Shown here piece by piece: positions 43,720-50,242 of a DNA stretch of 50,242 bases. Under the pieces are notes generated by a model, which searched no databases, was not told the origin of the DNA, and saw only the letters and a program-made list of their open reading frames with translations. Origin of the DNA: Variovorax sp. CAN15 (lineage in GTDB: Bacteria; Pseudomonadota; Gammaproteobacteria; Burkholderiales; Burkholderiaceae_C); contig NZ_JASMRZ010000008.1 of assembly GCF_030462475.1 (NCBI RefSeq), positions 40,778 through 91,019 on the forward strand, given 5' to 3'. Position 1 is the first letter of the stretch; each line of letters starts with the position of its first letter. Made by a program: the position numbers and the translations under genes.

Positions 43720-44708
43720 ACGCCGCCTCCAAGACATCCAACACGCCGCCCGTGCCCTCCGCGCTGAAGGGCCAGCTCGGCACCTACCTGGGCCTCACGG
43801 TCGTGCTCGTGGGCATGATCGCGCTCTTCGGATCGCTCAGCGAATACTTCCTGACGCGCGAGACCTTCGTCTCCATCGCCAACGAAATCCCCGCGCTGGC
43901 CGTGATGGCGGTCGGCATGACCTTCGTGCTGATCATCGCGGGCATCGACCTGTCGGTGGGCTCGGTGCTGGCGCTCAGCGCGGCCGTCACGGCCGCCGCC
44001 ATCCTCGAATGGAAGCTCTCGGTGCCGCTGGCCGCCGCGCTCGGACTGGCCACGGGCCTGGTCTGCGGCACGGTCACCGGCGCGGTGTCGGTGGCCTGGC
44101 GGCTGCCGAGCTTCATCGTGTCGCTGGGCATGCTCGAAGCCGTGCGCGGCGGCGCCTACCTCGTGACCGATTCGCGCACGCAGTACGTGGGCGACGCCAT
44201 CTCCGGCCTGGCCGCGCCGTGGATCGGCGGCATCTCCGCCGCCTTCGTGCTGGCGGTGGTGCTGGTGGTCATCGGGCAACTGGTGCTCACGCGCACCGTG
44301 TTCGGCCGCCACGTGGTGGGCATCGGCACCAACGAAGAAGCGATGCGCCTTGCGGGCGTCGATCCGCGTCCGATCCGCATCATCGTGTTCGCCGTCACCG
44401 GGCTGCTGGCCGGGCTCGCGGGACTGATGCAGTCGGCCCGCCTCGAAGCCGCCGACCCGAACGCGGGCGTGGGCATCGAGCTGCAGGTGATCGCGGCCGT
44501 GGTCATCGGCGGCACCAGCCTGATGGGCGGACGCGGCTCGGTCGTCAACACCTTCTTCGGCGTGCTGATCATCGCGGTGCTCGAAGCCGGCCTCGCGCAG
44601 GTGGGGGCGAGCGAGCCGAGCAAGCGGATCATCACCGGCGCCGTGATCGTTGTGGCGGTCATCATCGACACACTGCGCCAGCGCCGGGCGGAACGCCGCC
44701 TGGCCTGA
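43716..44708 (+). CDS. rbsC: Ribose-type ABC transporter permease
   Basis: This 330-residue inner-membrane protein has about eight to ten hydrophobic segments and family motifs FVSIANEIPALAVMAVGMTF, IIAGIDLSVGSVLAL, GRHVVGIGTNEEAMRLAGV and AVVIGGTSLMGGRGSV. It forms the sugar channel with RbsA. The start at 43716 (MNAASKTSN) overlaps the rbsA stop; a long in-frame extension upstream is not credible. The regulator gene follows after 36 bases. Confidence 0.95.
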   Translation: MNAASKTSNTPPVPSALKGQLGTYLGLTVVLVGMIALFGSLSEYFLTRETFVSIANEIPALAVMAVGMTFVLIIAGIDLSVGSVLALSAAVTAAAILEWKLSVPLAAALGLATGLVCGTVTGAVSVAWRLPSFIVSLGMLEAVRGGAYLVTDSRTQYVGDAISGLAAPWIGGISAAFVLAVVLVVIGQLVLTRTVFGRHVVGIGTNEEAMRLAGVDPRPIRIIVFAVTGLLAGLAGLMQSARLEAADPNAGVGIELQVIAAVVIGGTSLMGGRGSVVNTFFGVLIIAVLEAGLAQVGASEPSKRIITGAVIVVAVIIDTLRQRRAERRLA

Positions 44709-44744
44709 GCACGCCCTCGCACACCCAGACAACAGGAACGAACC

Positions 44745-45842
44745 ATGGCCACCATCAAGGACGTCGCGCTGAAGGCGGAGGTTTCCGTCACCACGGTCTC
44801 GCACGTGGTCAACGACACCCGCCACGTGAGCGCCAAGGTGCGCGAACGGGTGGAGCTCGCCATCCGCGAACTGGGCTACGTGCCCAACGCGATGGCGCGC
44901 AGCCTGAAGAGCAACACGACCTCGACGCTGGGCATGCTCATTCCCAACAGTTCGAACCCCTACTTCGCCGAGATCGTGCGCATCGTGGAAGACCGCTGCT
45001 TCGGCGCCGGCTACACGCTGGTGCTGTGCAACACCGACGATGAGCCCCGCCGCCAGAGCGTGTACCTGCAGGTGCTGGCCGAGCGCCGCATCGACGGGCT
45101 GATCGTGGTGTCGACCGGCGAGAGCGGCGACAACGACCTGGCGAAGCAGCTCAACGGCCTGCGCGTGCCGACCGTGCTGGTCGACCGCGAGATCGCCAAC
45201 CCCGTCTGCGATCTGGTCGAGACCGCCCACATGCAGGGCGGCCTGCTCGCCGTGCGGCACCTGCTGTCGCTGGGCCACAAGCGCATCGCCTGCATCGGCG
45301 GCCCGGTGGGCGTGATGCCCAGCGAGCAGCGCATCGAAGGCTGGCGCATGGCGCTGGCCGAGGCCGGTGCCGCGCCCGGAATCGCCAGCACCGACTCGCT
45401 CCTATGGCGCGGCGGCTTCACCAGCCAGGGCGGCTACGAGGCGATGCACGCCATCCTGCGCACCGAGCAGAAGCCCTCGGCCGTGTTCGTGTGCAACGAC
45501 CTGATGGCCATCGGCGCCTTGCGCGCGGCGCACGAAAGCGGCGTGCGCGTGCCCGACGAACTCTCGATCGTCGGCTTCGACGACATCGAGCTCTCGGCCT
45601 ACACCAGTCCCGCGCTCACCACCGTCGCGCAGCCCAAGGAGCGCATCGGCGCGCTGGCGGTCGACATGCTGCTGGAGCGCGTGGGCGGCAAGCGCCGCGA
45701 CGCGCGCAAGGTGGTGCTGCAGCCCGAGCTGTGCGTGCGCGCCTCCACCGCGCGCCACGCGAGCTTCCGCGAAGCCCCCGCTCCCGCACCGGCGGCCGCC
45801 GAAACGCCCTCCCCGCAAACCCGAAAGTCCCGCACCTCGTGA
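44745..45842 (+). CDS. rbsR: LacI-family regulator of the ribose operon
   Basis: This 365-residue repressor has an N-terminal helix-turn-helix IKDVALKAEVSVTTVSHV, the hinge helix NAMARSLKSN, and a sugar-binding type I periplasmic-like domain (MLIPNSSNPYFAEIV, RRIDGLIVVST, SLGHKRIACIGG, VFVCNDLMAIGALRA, IVGFDDIELS). An Ala/Pro-rich tail of about 30 residues is unusual. It should bind the tandem GCAAACGTTTGC sites before rbsB and release on ribose. It lies inside the operon it controls and overlaps rbsK by 4 bases (GTGA). Confidence 0.93.
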   Translation: MATIKDVALKAEVSVTTVSHVVNDTRHVSAKVRERVELAIRELGYVPNAMARSLKSNTTSTLGMLIPNSSNPYFAEIVRIVEDRCFGAGYTLVLCNTDDEPRRQSVYLQVLAERRIDGLIVVSTGESGDNDLAKQLNGLRVPTVLVDREIANPVCDLVETAHMQGGLLAVRHLLSLGHKRIACIGGPVGVMPSEQRIEGWRMALAEAGAAPGIASTDSLLWRGGFTSQGGYEAMHAILRTEQKPSAVFVCNDLMAIGALRAAHESGVRVPDELSIVGFDDIELSAYTSPALTTVAQPKERIGALAVDMLLERVGGKRRDARKVVLQPELCVRASTARHASFREAPAPAPAAAETPSPQTRKSRTS

Positions 45843-46813
45843 GCCTGAAGCCTTCTTCCAGCAGCAGCAAGAGCGCCGCCGGAGCACCGCGCATCGTGGT
45901 GTTCGGCAGTCTCAACATGGACCTGGTCGTGCGCGTGCCGCACGCGCCGGCCGCGGGCGAGACCCTGCTGGGCCACTCGATTTCCGACATTCCCGGCGGC
46001 AAGGGCGCCAACCAGGCCGTGAGCTGCGCGCGCGAAGGCGGCAGCGTGCGGATGATCGGCTGCGTCGGCGACGACGCGCACGGCAAGGCCCTGCGCGATT
46101 CGCTGGAGCGCGACGGCATCGACACCACCGCCCTGCGCACCGTGGCCGGCGAGCCCACGGGCACGGCGCTGATCCTGGTGGAGGACGGCGGGCAGAACCG
46201 CATCGTGATGATTCCCGGCGCCAACGCCCGGCTGGAGGCCGACGAGGCCGCGCTGAAGCAGCAGGTGCAGGGCGCCGCCTTCCTGGTGGCGCAGTTCGAG
46301 ACGCCGCTGGATCAGGTAGCGCGCGCCATCGCGGTGGCGCATGGGGCGGGCTGCAAGGTGCTGCTGAACCCGTCGCCCGTACAGCCCATCGCCGAGCCGC
46401 TGTGGTCGAAGATCGATACGCTGGTCGTCAACGAGATCGAGGCGAAGACACTGTGCGGCCAGTCCGCCGACAGCCCAGAGGAAGCCGCGCAGGCTGGCCA
46501 GGCGCTGCGCGCCAGGGGCATCGCGCGCGTGGTGGTCACGCTGGGCTCGCGCGGCGCGGTGGCCGTCGATGTCGATGGCGCGCGCCATCACCCCGCACCG
46601 AAGGTGAAGGCGGTCGACACCACGGCCGCCGGCGACACCTTCCTGGGCGCGCTCGCCGTCGCGCTGGGCGAGGGCCAGGGCTTCGACGAGGCCGTGCGCC
46701 TGGGCATCCGCGCCGCGGCGCTGTGCATCCAGCAGCCCGGCGCCCAGCCTTCCATTCCGCGGCGCGACGCCGTGCTGAGCAGCCCCATGCCACCCGACTG
46801 GATCAAGCTTTGA
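45839..46813 (+). CDS. rbsK: Ribokinase
   Basis: This 324-residue PfkB-family kinase phosphorylates D-ribose to ribose-5-phosphate. Seen: VFGSLNMDLVVRVPHAP, IPGGKGANQAVSCAREG, GTALILVEDGGQN, LLNPSPV, VNEIEAKTL, VTLGSRGAVAV and the catalytic DTTAAGDTFLGALA. The start is a GTG at 45839 overlapping the rbsR stop; the Ser-rich leader before RIVVFGSL is about 18 residues longer than usual. It overlaps rbsD by 4 bases. Confidence 0.93.
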   Translation: MSLKPSSSSSKSAAGAPRIVVFGSLNMDLVVRVPHAPAAGETLLGHSISDIPGGKGANQAVSCAREGGSVRMIGCVGDDAHGKALRDSLERDGIDTTALRTVAGEPTGTALILVEDGGQNRIVMIPGANARLEADEAALKQQVQGAAFLVAQFETPLDQVARAIAVAHGAGCKVLLNPSPVQPIAEPLWSKIDTLVVNEIEAKTLCGQSADSPEEAAQAGQALRARGIARVVVTLGSRGAVAVDVDGARHHPAPKVKAVDTTAAGDTFLGALAVALGEGQGFDEAVRLGIRAAALCIQQPGAQPSIPRRDAVLSSPMPPDWIKL

Positions 46814-47205
46814 AACGCACCGCCCTGCTGCACGCCGAACTGTCCCACGTGATCGCCTCACTGGGCCATGGCGACATGCTGGTGCTCGGCGACGCCGGCC
46901 TGCCCATTCCCGATGGTCCGCGCCGCATCGACCTCGCGGTGGCGCGCGGCGTGCCGCAGCTCGACGAGGTGCTGCAGGCCGTGCTGTCGGAGATGCAGGT
47001 GGAAGGCATCGTGATCGCCGACGAGGCCCTGACCGGCAACGAAAAGAAGCTGCCGGGCTGGTACCCGCAATCGCTGGGCATCGAGCCCCGGACGGTGTCG
47101 CACGAGGAATTCAAGCGCCGCACCGCCAAGGCCCGCGCCATGGTGCGCACGGGCGAATGCACGCCCTACGCGAACATCATCCTGATCGCAGGGGTGAAGT
47201 TCTGA
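46810..47205 (+). CDS. rbsD: D-ribose pyranase
   Basis: This 131-residue cytoplasmic protein interconverts pyran forms of ribose so that ribokinase receives the right form. It matches E. coli RbsD along its length: SHVIASLGHGDMLVLGDAG with catalytic His20 and Asp28, LPIPDGPRRIDLAV, LSEMQVEGIVIADE, and C-terminal GECTPYANIILIAGVKF. The start is a TTG at 46810, overlapping the rbsK TGA (TTGA); this is the only start that yields the family N-terminus KRTALLHAELSHVI. Confidence 0.92.
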   Translation: MKRTALLHAELSHVIASLGHGDMLVLGDAGLPIPDGPRRIDLAVARGVPQLDEVLQAVLSEMQVEGIVIADEALTGNEKKLPGWYPQSLGIEPRTVSHEEFKRRTAKARAMVRTGECTPYANIILIAGVKF

Positions 47206-47222
47206 GGCGCCAACCGGGCGCC
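47206..47222. terminator. Short hairpin between convergent rbsD and MOSC gene
   Basis: GGCGCC at 47206-47211 and 47217-47222 pair around AACCG, directly after the rbsD stop and 6 bases from the MOSC gene stop. There is no long T run, so strength is uncertain. Confidence 0.5.
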
Positions 47223-47227
47223 GACTT

Positions 47228-48109
47228 TCATTCGAACTTGTAGTTCGCGCCCACCGGCTGCCCGACCTTGAGCGTGTGCTCCACGCCCTGGATCACGATG
47301 CAGTTCATGCCGAAGGTGATGCCGCCGTCCACGCGCGCGTCGGCGCGGTAGGTGCGCAGCGTGTTGCCGACTTCGGGACTGCTCAACGCGGTGGCCGGGT
47401 CGATGTCGGGAATCGGGCAGCGCGTGCAGGGCTTGACAGGGCGCAGCTCGGCCTCGCCCTCGCCCGTGGTGATGTGCAGCGCGTCGACGCGGTCCTCGTC
47501 GTGCGACTCGATGCCCGCGAGCACGATGTTGGGACGGAAGCGCTCGATGCCCACGGCCCCGTGGCCTTGCGCCGCGAGGCGGTCGTTGAGCTCGGCCAGC
47601 GAGCCCTCGCTCGCCACCAGCAGCGCGTAGCCGTCGGCGAATTGGGTCTGCGACTCCACGCCGTCGGTCCACTTCAGGCTCGACAGGCGCTTGTGCTCGG
47701 GGTCGAAGCGCACGAGGCGCAGTGTCTGCGGCTTGCCGGGCTCCGAGAGGAAGTCGCTGAACCATTGCGCGGCGATGTCGCCCATGTCGTAGGCGGCGAC
47801 TTCGTCCTTCCACACGCGCACCCGCACCGGCTTCTCGACCCGGTCGAAGGCCAGGTGCAGCGCCAGCATGCCGGGCGCGCGCAGCACCACCTCGGTGTGC
47901 TTCATCTGCGGCTTGATCAGCGCCATGCGCGGCAGCTGCCGCTGGGTGACGAACTCGCCCTGCGCGTCGACCACCATCCAGGCCCGGTCGAACTCCATGC
48001 CCGTCTCGGTCAGCAGCATTTCGGGAAGCTCGACGCCGGCGCAGGACTTCACTGGATAGACGAACAGGCGCGAGATGGTGGCCTGGAGATCGAAGGCGGG
48101 CTGGGACAC
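47228..48109 (-). CDS. MOSC-domain protein with N-terminal beta-barrel domain
   Basis: This protein of about 293 residues has an N-terminal MOSC_N domain (ISRLFVYPVKSCAGVELPE, FDRAWMVVDAQGEFVTQRQ) and a C-terminal MOSC domain with the conserved Cys motif RPVKPCTRCPIPDIDP. Relatives bind molybdenum cofactor sulfur or reduce N-hydroxylated compounds (YcbX/mARC-type). Partner and substrate are unknown. A GTG at 48109 is preferred: AAGGAAA lies about 9 bases upstream. An in-frame ATG at 48163 would add 18 unrelated-looking residues. Divergent from the UbiH-like gene. Confidence 0.9.
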   Translation of the reverse strand: MSQPAFDLQATISRLFVYPVKSCAGVELPEMLLTETGMEFDRAWMVVDAQGEFVTQRQLPRMALIKPQMKHTEVVLRAPGMLALHLAFDRVEKPVRVRVWKDEVAAYDMGDIAAQWFSDFLSEPGKPQTLRLVRFDPEHKRLSSLKWTDGVESQTQFADGYALLVASEGSLAELNDRLAAQGHGAVGIERFRPNIVLAGIESHDEDRVDALHITTGEGEAELRPVKPCTRCPIPDIDPATALSSPEVGNTLRTYRADARVDGGITFGMNCIVIQGVEHTLKVGQPVGANYKFE

Positions 48110-48228
48110 GGTGGGGTTTCCTTGAAATTCGGCCGCAATTGTCCCGTATCGCGGCGGCGGCAAGACCTTGGCCCCCGAGGGAAAGGCCCCGGGGGCCGAG
48201 TCGGACGGGCAACTCCTACAATCGTTTC

Positions 48229-49356
48229 ATGGCTCCCCCCCCAGAAGTTTGCATTCGCGGCGCCGGCATCGTCGGCCGTACGCTGGCCCTGCTGCTCGCA
48301 CGCGAGCGCGTGCGCGTCGCGCTGGTGGTGCCGCCCGCCACGCAGGGCAAGGAAGACATCCGCGCTTATGCGCTCAACACGGCTTCGCGCGCACTGCTCG
48401 AATCGCTGCGCGCCTGGCCCGACGCGGCCCATGCCACGGCCGTGCGCGAAATGCTGGTGCATGGCGACGAAGGCGGCCGGGTGCAGTTCAGCGCCGCGCG
48501 CCAGAAGGTCGATGCGCTGGCATGGATCGTCGACGTGCCCGCGCTCGAAAAGCAATTGGCCGACGCGGTGCGCTTCCAGCCCCTCATCGAAGTCGTGGCC
48601 GAGCCCGTGGCGGCGCCGCTCACCGTGGTGTGCGAAGGCAAGTCCAGCACCACGCGCGAGGCGCTCGGCGTGAGCTACGAGGTCACGCGCTATCCGCAGC
48701 ACGCGATCGCGGCGCGGCTGGAAGCGGCGCAGACGCACGACGGCATCGCGCGCCAGTGGTTCAACGACAAGGGCGAAGTGCTCGCGCTGCTGCCGCTGGA
48801 CGGCACGCACGGCAAGACAGTCGCGCTGGTTTGGTCGGCCGACCAGCTGCGCGCGCCCCAGTTGCTCGCGCAGGGCGATGAAGAGTTCTCCGCCGCCGTC
48901 ACCGAGGCCAGCCACAACGCGCTCGGCACGCTCAGGCTCACCAGCGAGCGCGCTGCCTGGCCGCTGGCCCGCGCCATCGCCGACCGCTGGACCGGCAGCA
49001 TGCCCGGCCAGCCGAACCGCTCATGGGCGCTGGCGGGCGACGCGGCCCACACGGTGCACCCGCTGGCCGGCCAGGGCCTGAACCTGGGCCTGGCCGACGC
49101 GGCTGCGCTGGCCGACGTGATCAAGAACCGCGACTACTGGCGCAGCGTGGGCGATGCTCGCCTGCTGCGCCGCTACGAACGCGCCCGCCGCGCCGATGTG
49201 CTGCAGATGAGCCTCGCGACCGACGGGCTGCAGCAGCTCTTCGCGCACGACCTGGGCCCGCTGCAGGCGCTGCGCAACTGGGGTATGCGTGGTTTCGACC
49301 GCACGCGCCTCGTCAAGCACTGGCTCACCGCGCAGGCCATGGGCCTGAAGGCCTGA
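48229..49356 (+). CDS. UbiH/UbiF-type FAD monooxygenase
   Basis: This 375-residue flavoprotein has CIRGAGIVGRTLALLLA (GxGxxG at 11-16), AYALNTASRALLESL and the second FAD motif ALAGDAAHTVHPLAGQGLNLGL, typical of the ubiquinone-biosynthesis hydroxylases. It would hydroxylate the ring of a ubiquinone precursor, but which position (UbiH, UbiF or UbiI type) cannot be told from the sequence alone. Slightly shorter than E. coli UbiH. The start at 48229 is chosen because upstream codons are not conserved-looking. dsbC follows after 40 bases. Confidence 0.88.
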   Translation: MAPPPEVCIRGAGIVGRTLALLLARERVRVALVVPPATQGKEDIRAYALNTASRALLESLRAWPDAAHATAVREMLVHGDEGGRVQFSAARQKVDALAWIVDVPALEKQLADAVRFQPLIEVVAEPVAAPLTVVCEGKSSTTREALGVSYEVTRYPQHAIAARLEAAQTHDGIARQWFNDKGEVLALLPLDGTHGKTVALVWSADQLRAPQLLAQGDEEFSAAVTEASHNALGTLRLTSERAAWPLARAIADRWTGSMPGQPNRSWALAGDAAHTVHPLAGQGLNLGLADAAALADVIKNRDYWRSVGDARLLRRYERARRADVLQMSLATDGLQQLFAHDLGPLQALRNWGMRGFDRTRLVKHWLTAQAMGLKA

Positions 49357-49396
49357 CGCCACCCCATCTTCTCGAATCGAACCAACGGATCTCCCG

Positions 49397-50119
49397 ATGA
49401 CACTCGCACGTAACCTTCTTCTCGCCGCCTGCACGCTCGGCGCGGTCGTGACCGCCACCGCAGGCGAAGCCGAGATCCGCAAGAACCTGCCCTCGCGCAT
49501 TCCGCAGTTCCCGGCCATCGACGAAGTGTCGAAGTCGCCGATCCCGGGTGTGTACGAAGTGCGCGTGAACGGCTCGCAGATCTTCTACACCGATGAGCAG
49601 GGCAACTACCTCATCCAGGGCAACCTGATCGACGTCAAGTCGCGCAAGAACCTGACCGAGGAGCGCGTCGAGAAGCTCAGCGCCGTCGCCTTCGACCAGC
49701 TGCCGCTGAAGGACTCGATCAAGATCGTGCGCGGCAACGGCAAGCGCAAGCTCGCGGTCTTCGAAGACCCGAACTGCGGCTACTGCAAGCGCTTCGAAAA
49801 AGACATGAAGACGGTCGACAACGTCACCGTGTACCTGTTCCTGTACCCCGTGCTCGGCCCCGATTCGAACGTCAAGTCGCGCGACATCTGGTGCAGCAAG
49901 GACAAGGGCAAGGCCTGGGGCGACTGGATGGAATCGAGCACCCGCCCGGCCACCGCCCCCGCGAGCTGCGACGTGACCGCGCTGCAGCGCAACGTCGAGT
50001 TCGGCCGCAAGTACAACATCACCGGCACGCCCACGCTGATCTTCAGCGACGGCACGCGCACGCCGGGCGCCATTCCCGCGGAGCAGGTCGAGAAGCAACT
50101 CGCCGCATCGTCCAGCTGA
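49397..50119 (+). CDS. dsbC: Thiol:disulfide interchange protein DsbC
   Basis: This 240-residue periplasmic disulfide isomerase has a signal peptide (1-22), an N-terminal dimerisation domain (IPGVYEVRVNGSQIFYTDE, YLIQGNLIDVKS) and a thioredoxin domain with CGYC at 127-130 and cis-Pro in ITGTPTLIFSDG. A further Cys pair (IWCSKD and ASCDV) matches the structural disulfide of DsbC. Its TGA overlaps the ATG of the next gene by one base (TGATG). Confidence 0.96.
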   Translation: MTLARNLLLAACTLGAVVTATAGEAEIRKNLPSRIPQFPAIDEVSKSPIPGVYEVRVNGSQIFYTDEQGNYLIQGNLIDVKSRKNLTEERVEKLSAVAFDQLPLKDSIKIVRGNGKRKLAVFEDPNCGYCKRFEKDMKTVDNVTVYLFLYPVLGPDSNVKSRDIWCSKDKGKAWGDWMESSTRPATAPASCDVTALQRNVEFGRKYNITGTPTLIFSDGTRTPGAIPAEQVEKQLAASSS

Positions 50120-50242
50120 TGGCGACGAAGGCCACAGCGCAGCACGCGGCAGGCGTGCGCTATCGCGTCGAATGCGCCGACCCGCACGCGCATCTGTTCG
50201 GCGTCACCCTCACCATCGACGCGCCCGCGGCGCAGCAGCGCG
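50119..50242 (+). CDS. Start of M61-family (glycyl aminopeptidase-type) metallopeptidase, cut by window end
   Basis: Forty-one codons are visible: after a short variable leader come VRYRVECADPHAHLFGVTLT and IDAPAAQQ. The pattern Y.V...DP.AHLF.VTL.I is the N-terminal strand pair of M61 peptidases, which continue with a thermolysin-like HExxH zinc site and a PDZ domain that lie outside the window. The start codon overlaps the dsbC stop by one base. Confidence 0.75.
   Translation, partial: MATKATAQHAAGVRYRVECADPHAHLFGVTLTIDAPAAQQR

Noticed and set aside
48170..48197. GGCCCCCG/CGGGGGCC hairpin before the UbiH-like gene
   Set aside because: It lies upstream of the start, not behind a gene on that strand, and has no T run. 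In such GC-rich sequence it may be chance.

Overview
The window comes from a GC-rich betaproteobacterium. Gene content and order (dusB-fis-purH, a pilGHIJ-pilL chemotaxis cluster beside rubredoxin-thiD-hemL, pyrR-pyrB-inactive pyrC', many branched-chain-type ABC genes) point to Burkholderiales, most likely Comamonadaceae and probably Variovorax. The genus is an inference from gene style, not from a database search. I see no tRNA, rRNA, CRISPR array, insertion sequence or prophage. No stretch over about 300 bases lacks a gene.

Layout. (1) 1-2338: the 3' part of a huge repetitive surface-type protein, with an Asp-Ala/Asp-Ser tract followed by Gly/Leu-rich 63-bp and 78-bp repeats, ended by a strong terminator. 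(2) 2559-14135, minus strand: a long catabolic and uptake operon (FAD dehydrogenase of the 3-ketosteroid type, SDR, solute-binding protein, LivH, fused LivM-LivG, LivF, MBL-fold protein, DMT exporter, old-yellow-enzyme reductase, double EthD protein). It is transcribed divergently from an IclR-family regulator (14322-15119) and its substrate is unknown. (3) 15197-20276, minus: housekeeping yqgE-ruvX-pyrR-pyrB-pyrC'-plsC. (4) 20277-21776: DNA photolyase. (5) 21825-32130, minus: rubredoxin-pilG-pilH-pilI-pilJ-pilL/chpA, the type IV pilus (twitching) chemotaxis system. (6) 32242-35107, plus: thiD-like kinase, hemL and a PagP-like outer-membrane barrel. (7) 35216-40850: dusB-fis-purH, a YqaA membrane protein, a GST and ychF. 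(8) 41060-47205, plus: a complete ribose operon, rbsB-A-C-R-K-D, behind two tandem LacI-type operators. (9) 47228-50242: a MOSC protein, a UbiH-like monooxygenase, dsbC and the start of an M61 peptidase.

The most unusual signal is a family of about 100-bp structured repeats (ten copies, 15982-42106). Every copy lies 0 to about 10 bp after the stop codon of a protein gene, and always in the same orientation relative to that gene. Each copy is built of successive hairpins. The distal hairpin shows compensatory base changes between copies and exists in two interchangeable versions. The copies sit behind unrelated genes, including inside the yqgE-ruvX-pyrR-pyrB-pyrC' operon and between rbsB and rbsA, so they look like mobile or amplified 3'-end RNA elements acting as processing, stability or attenuation sites. 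They are absent where genes overlap and where an ordinary hairpin terminator is present.
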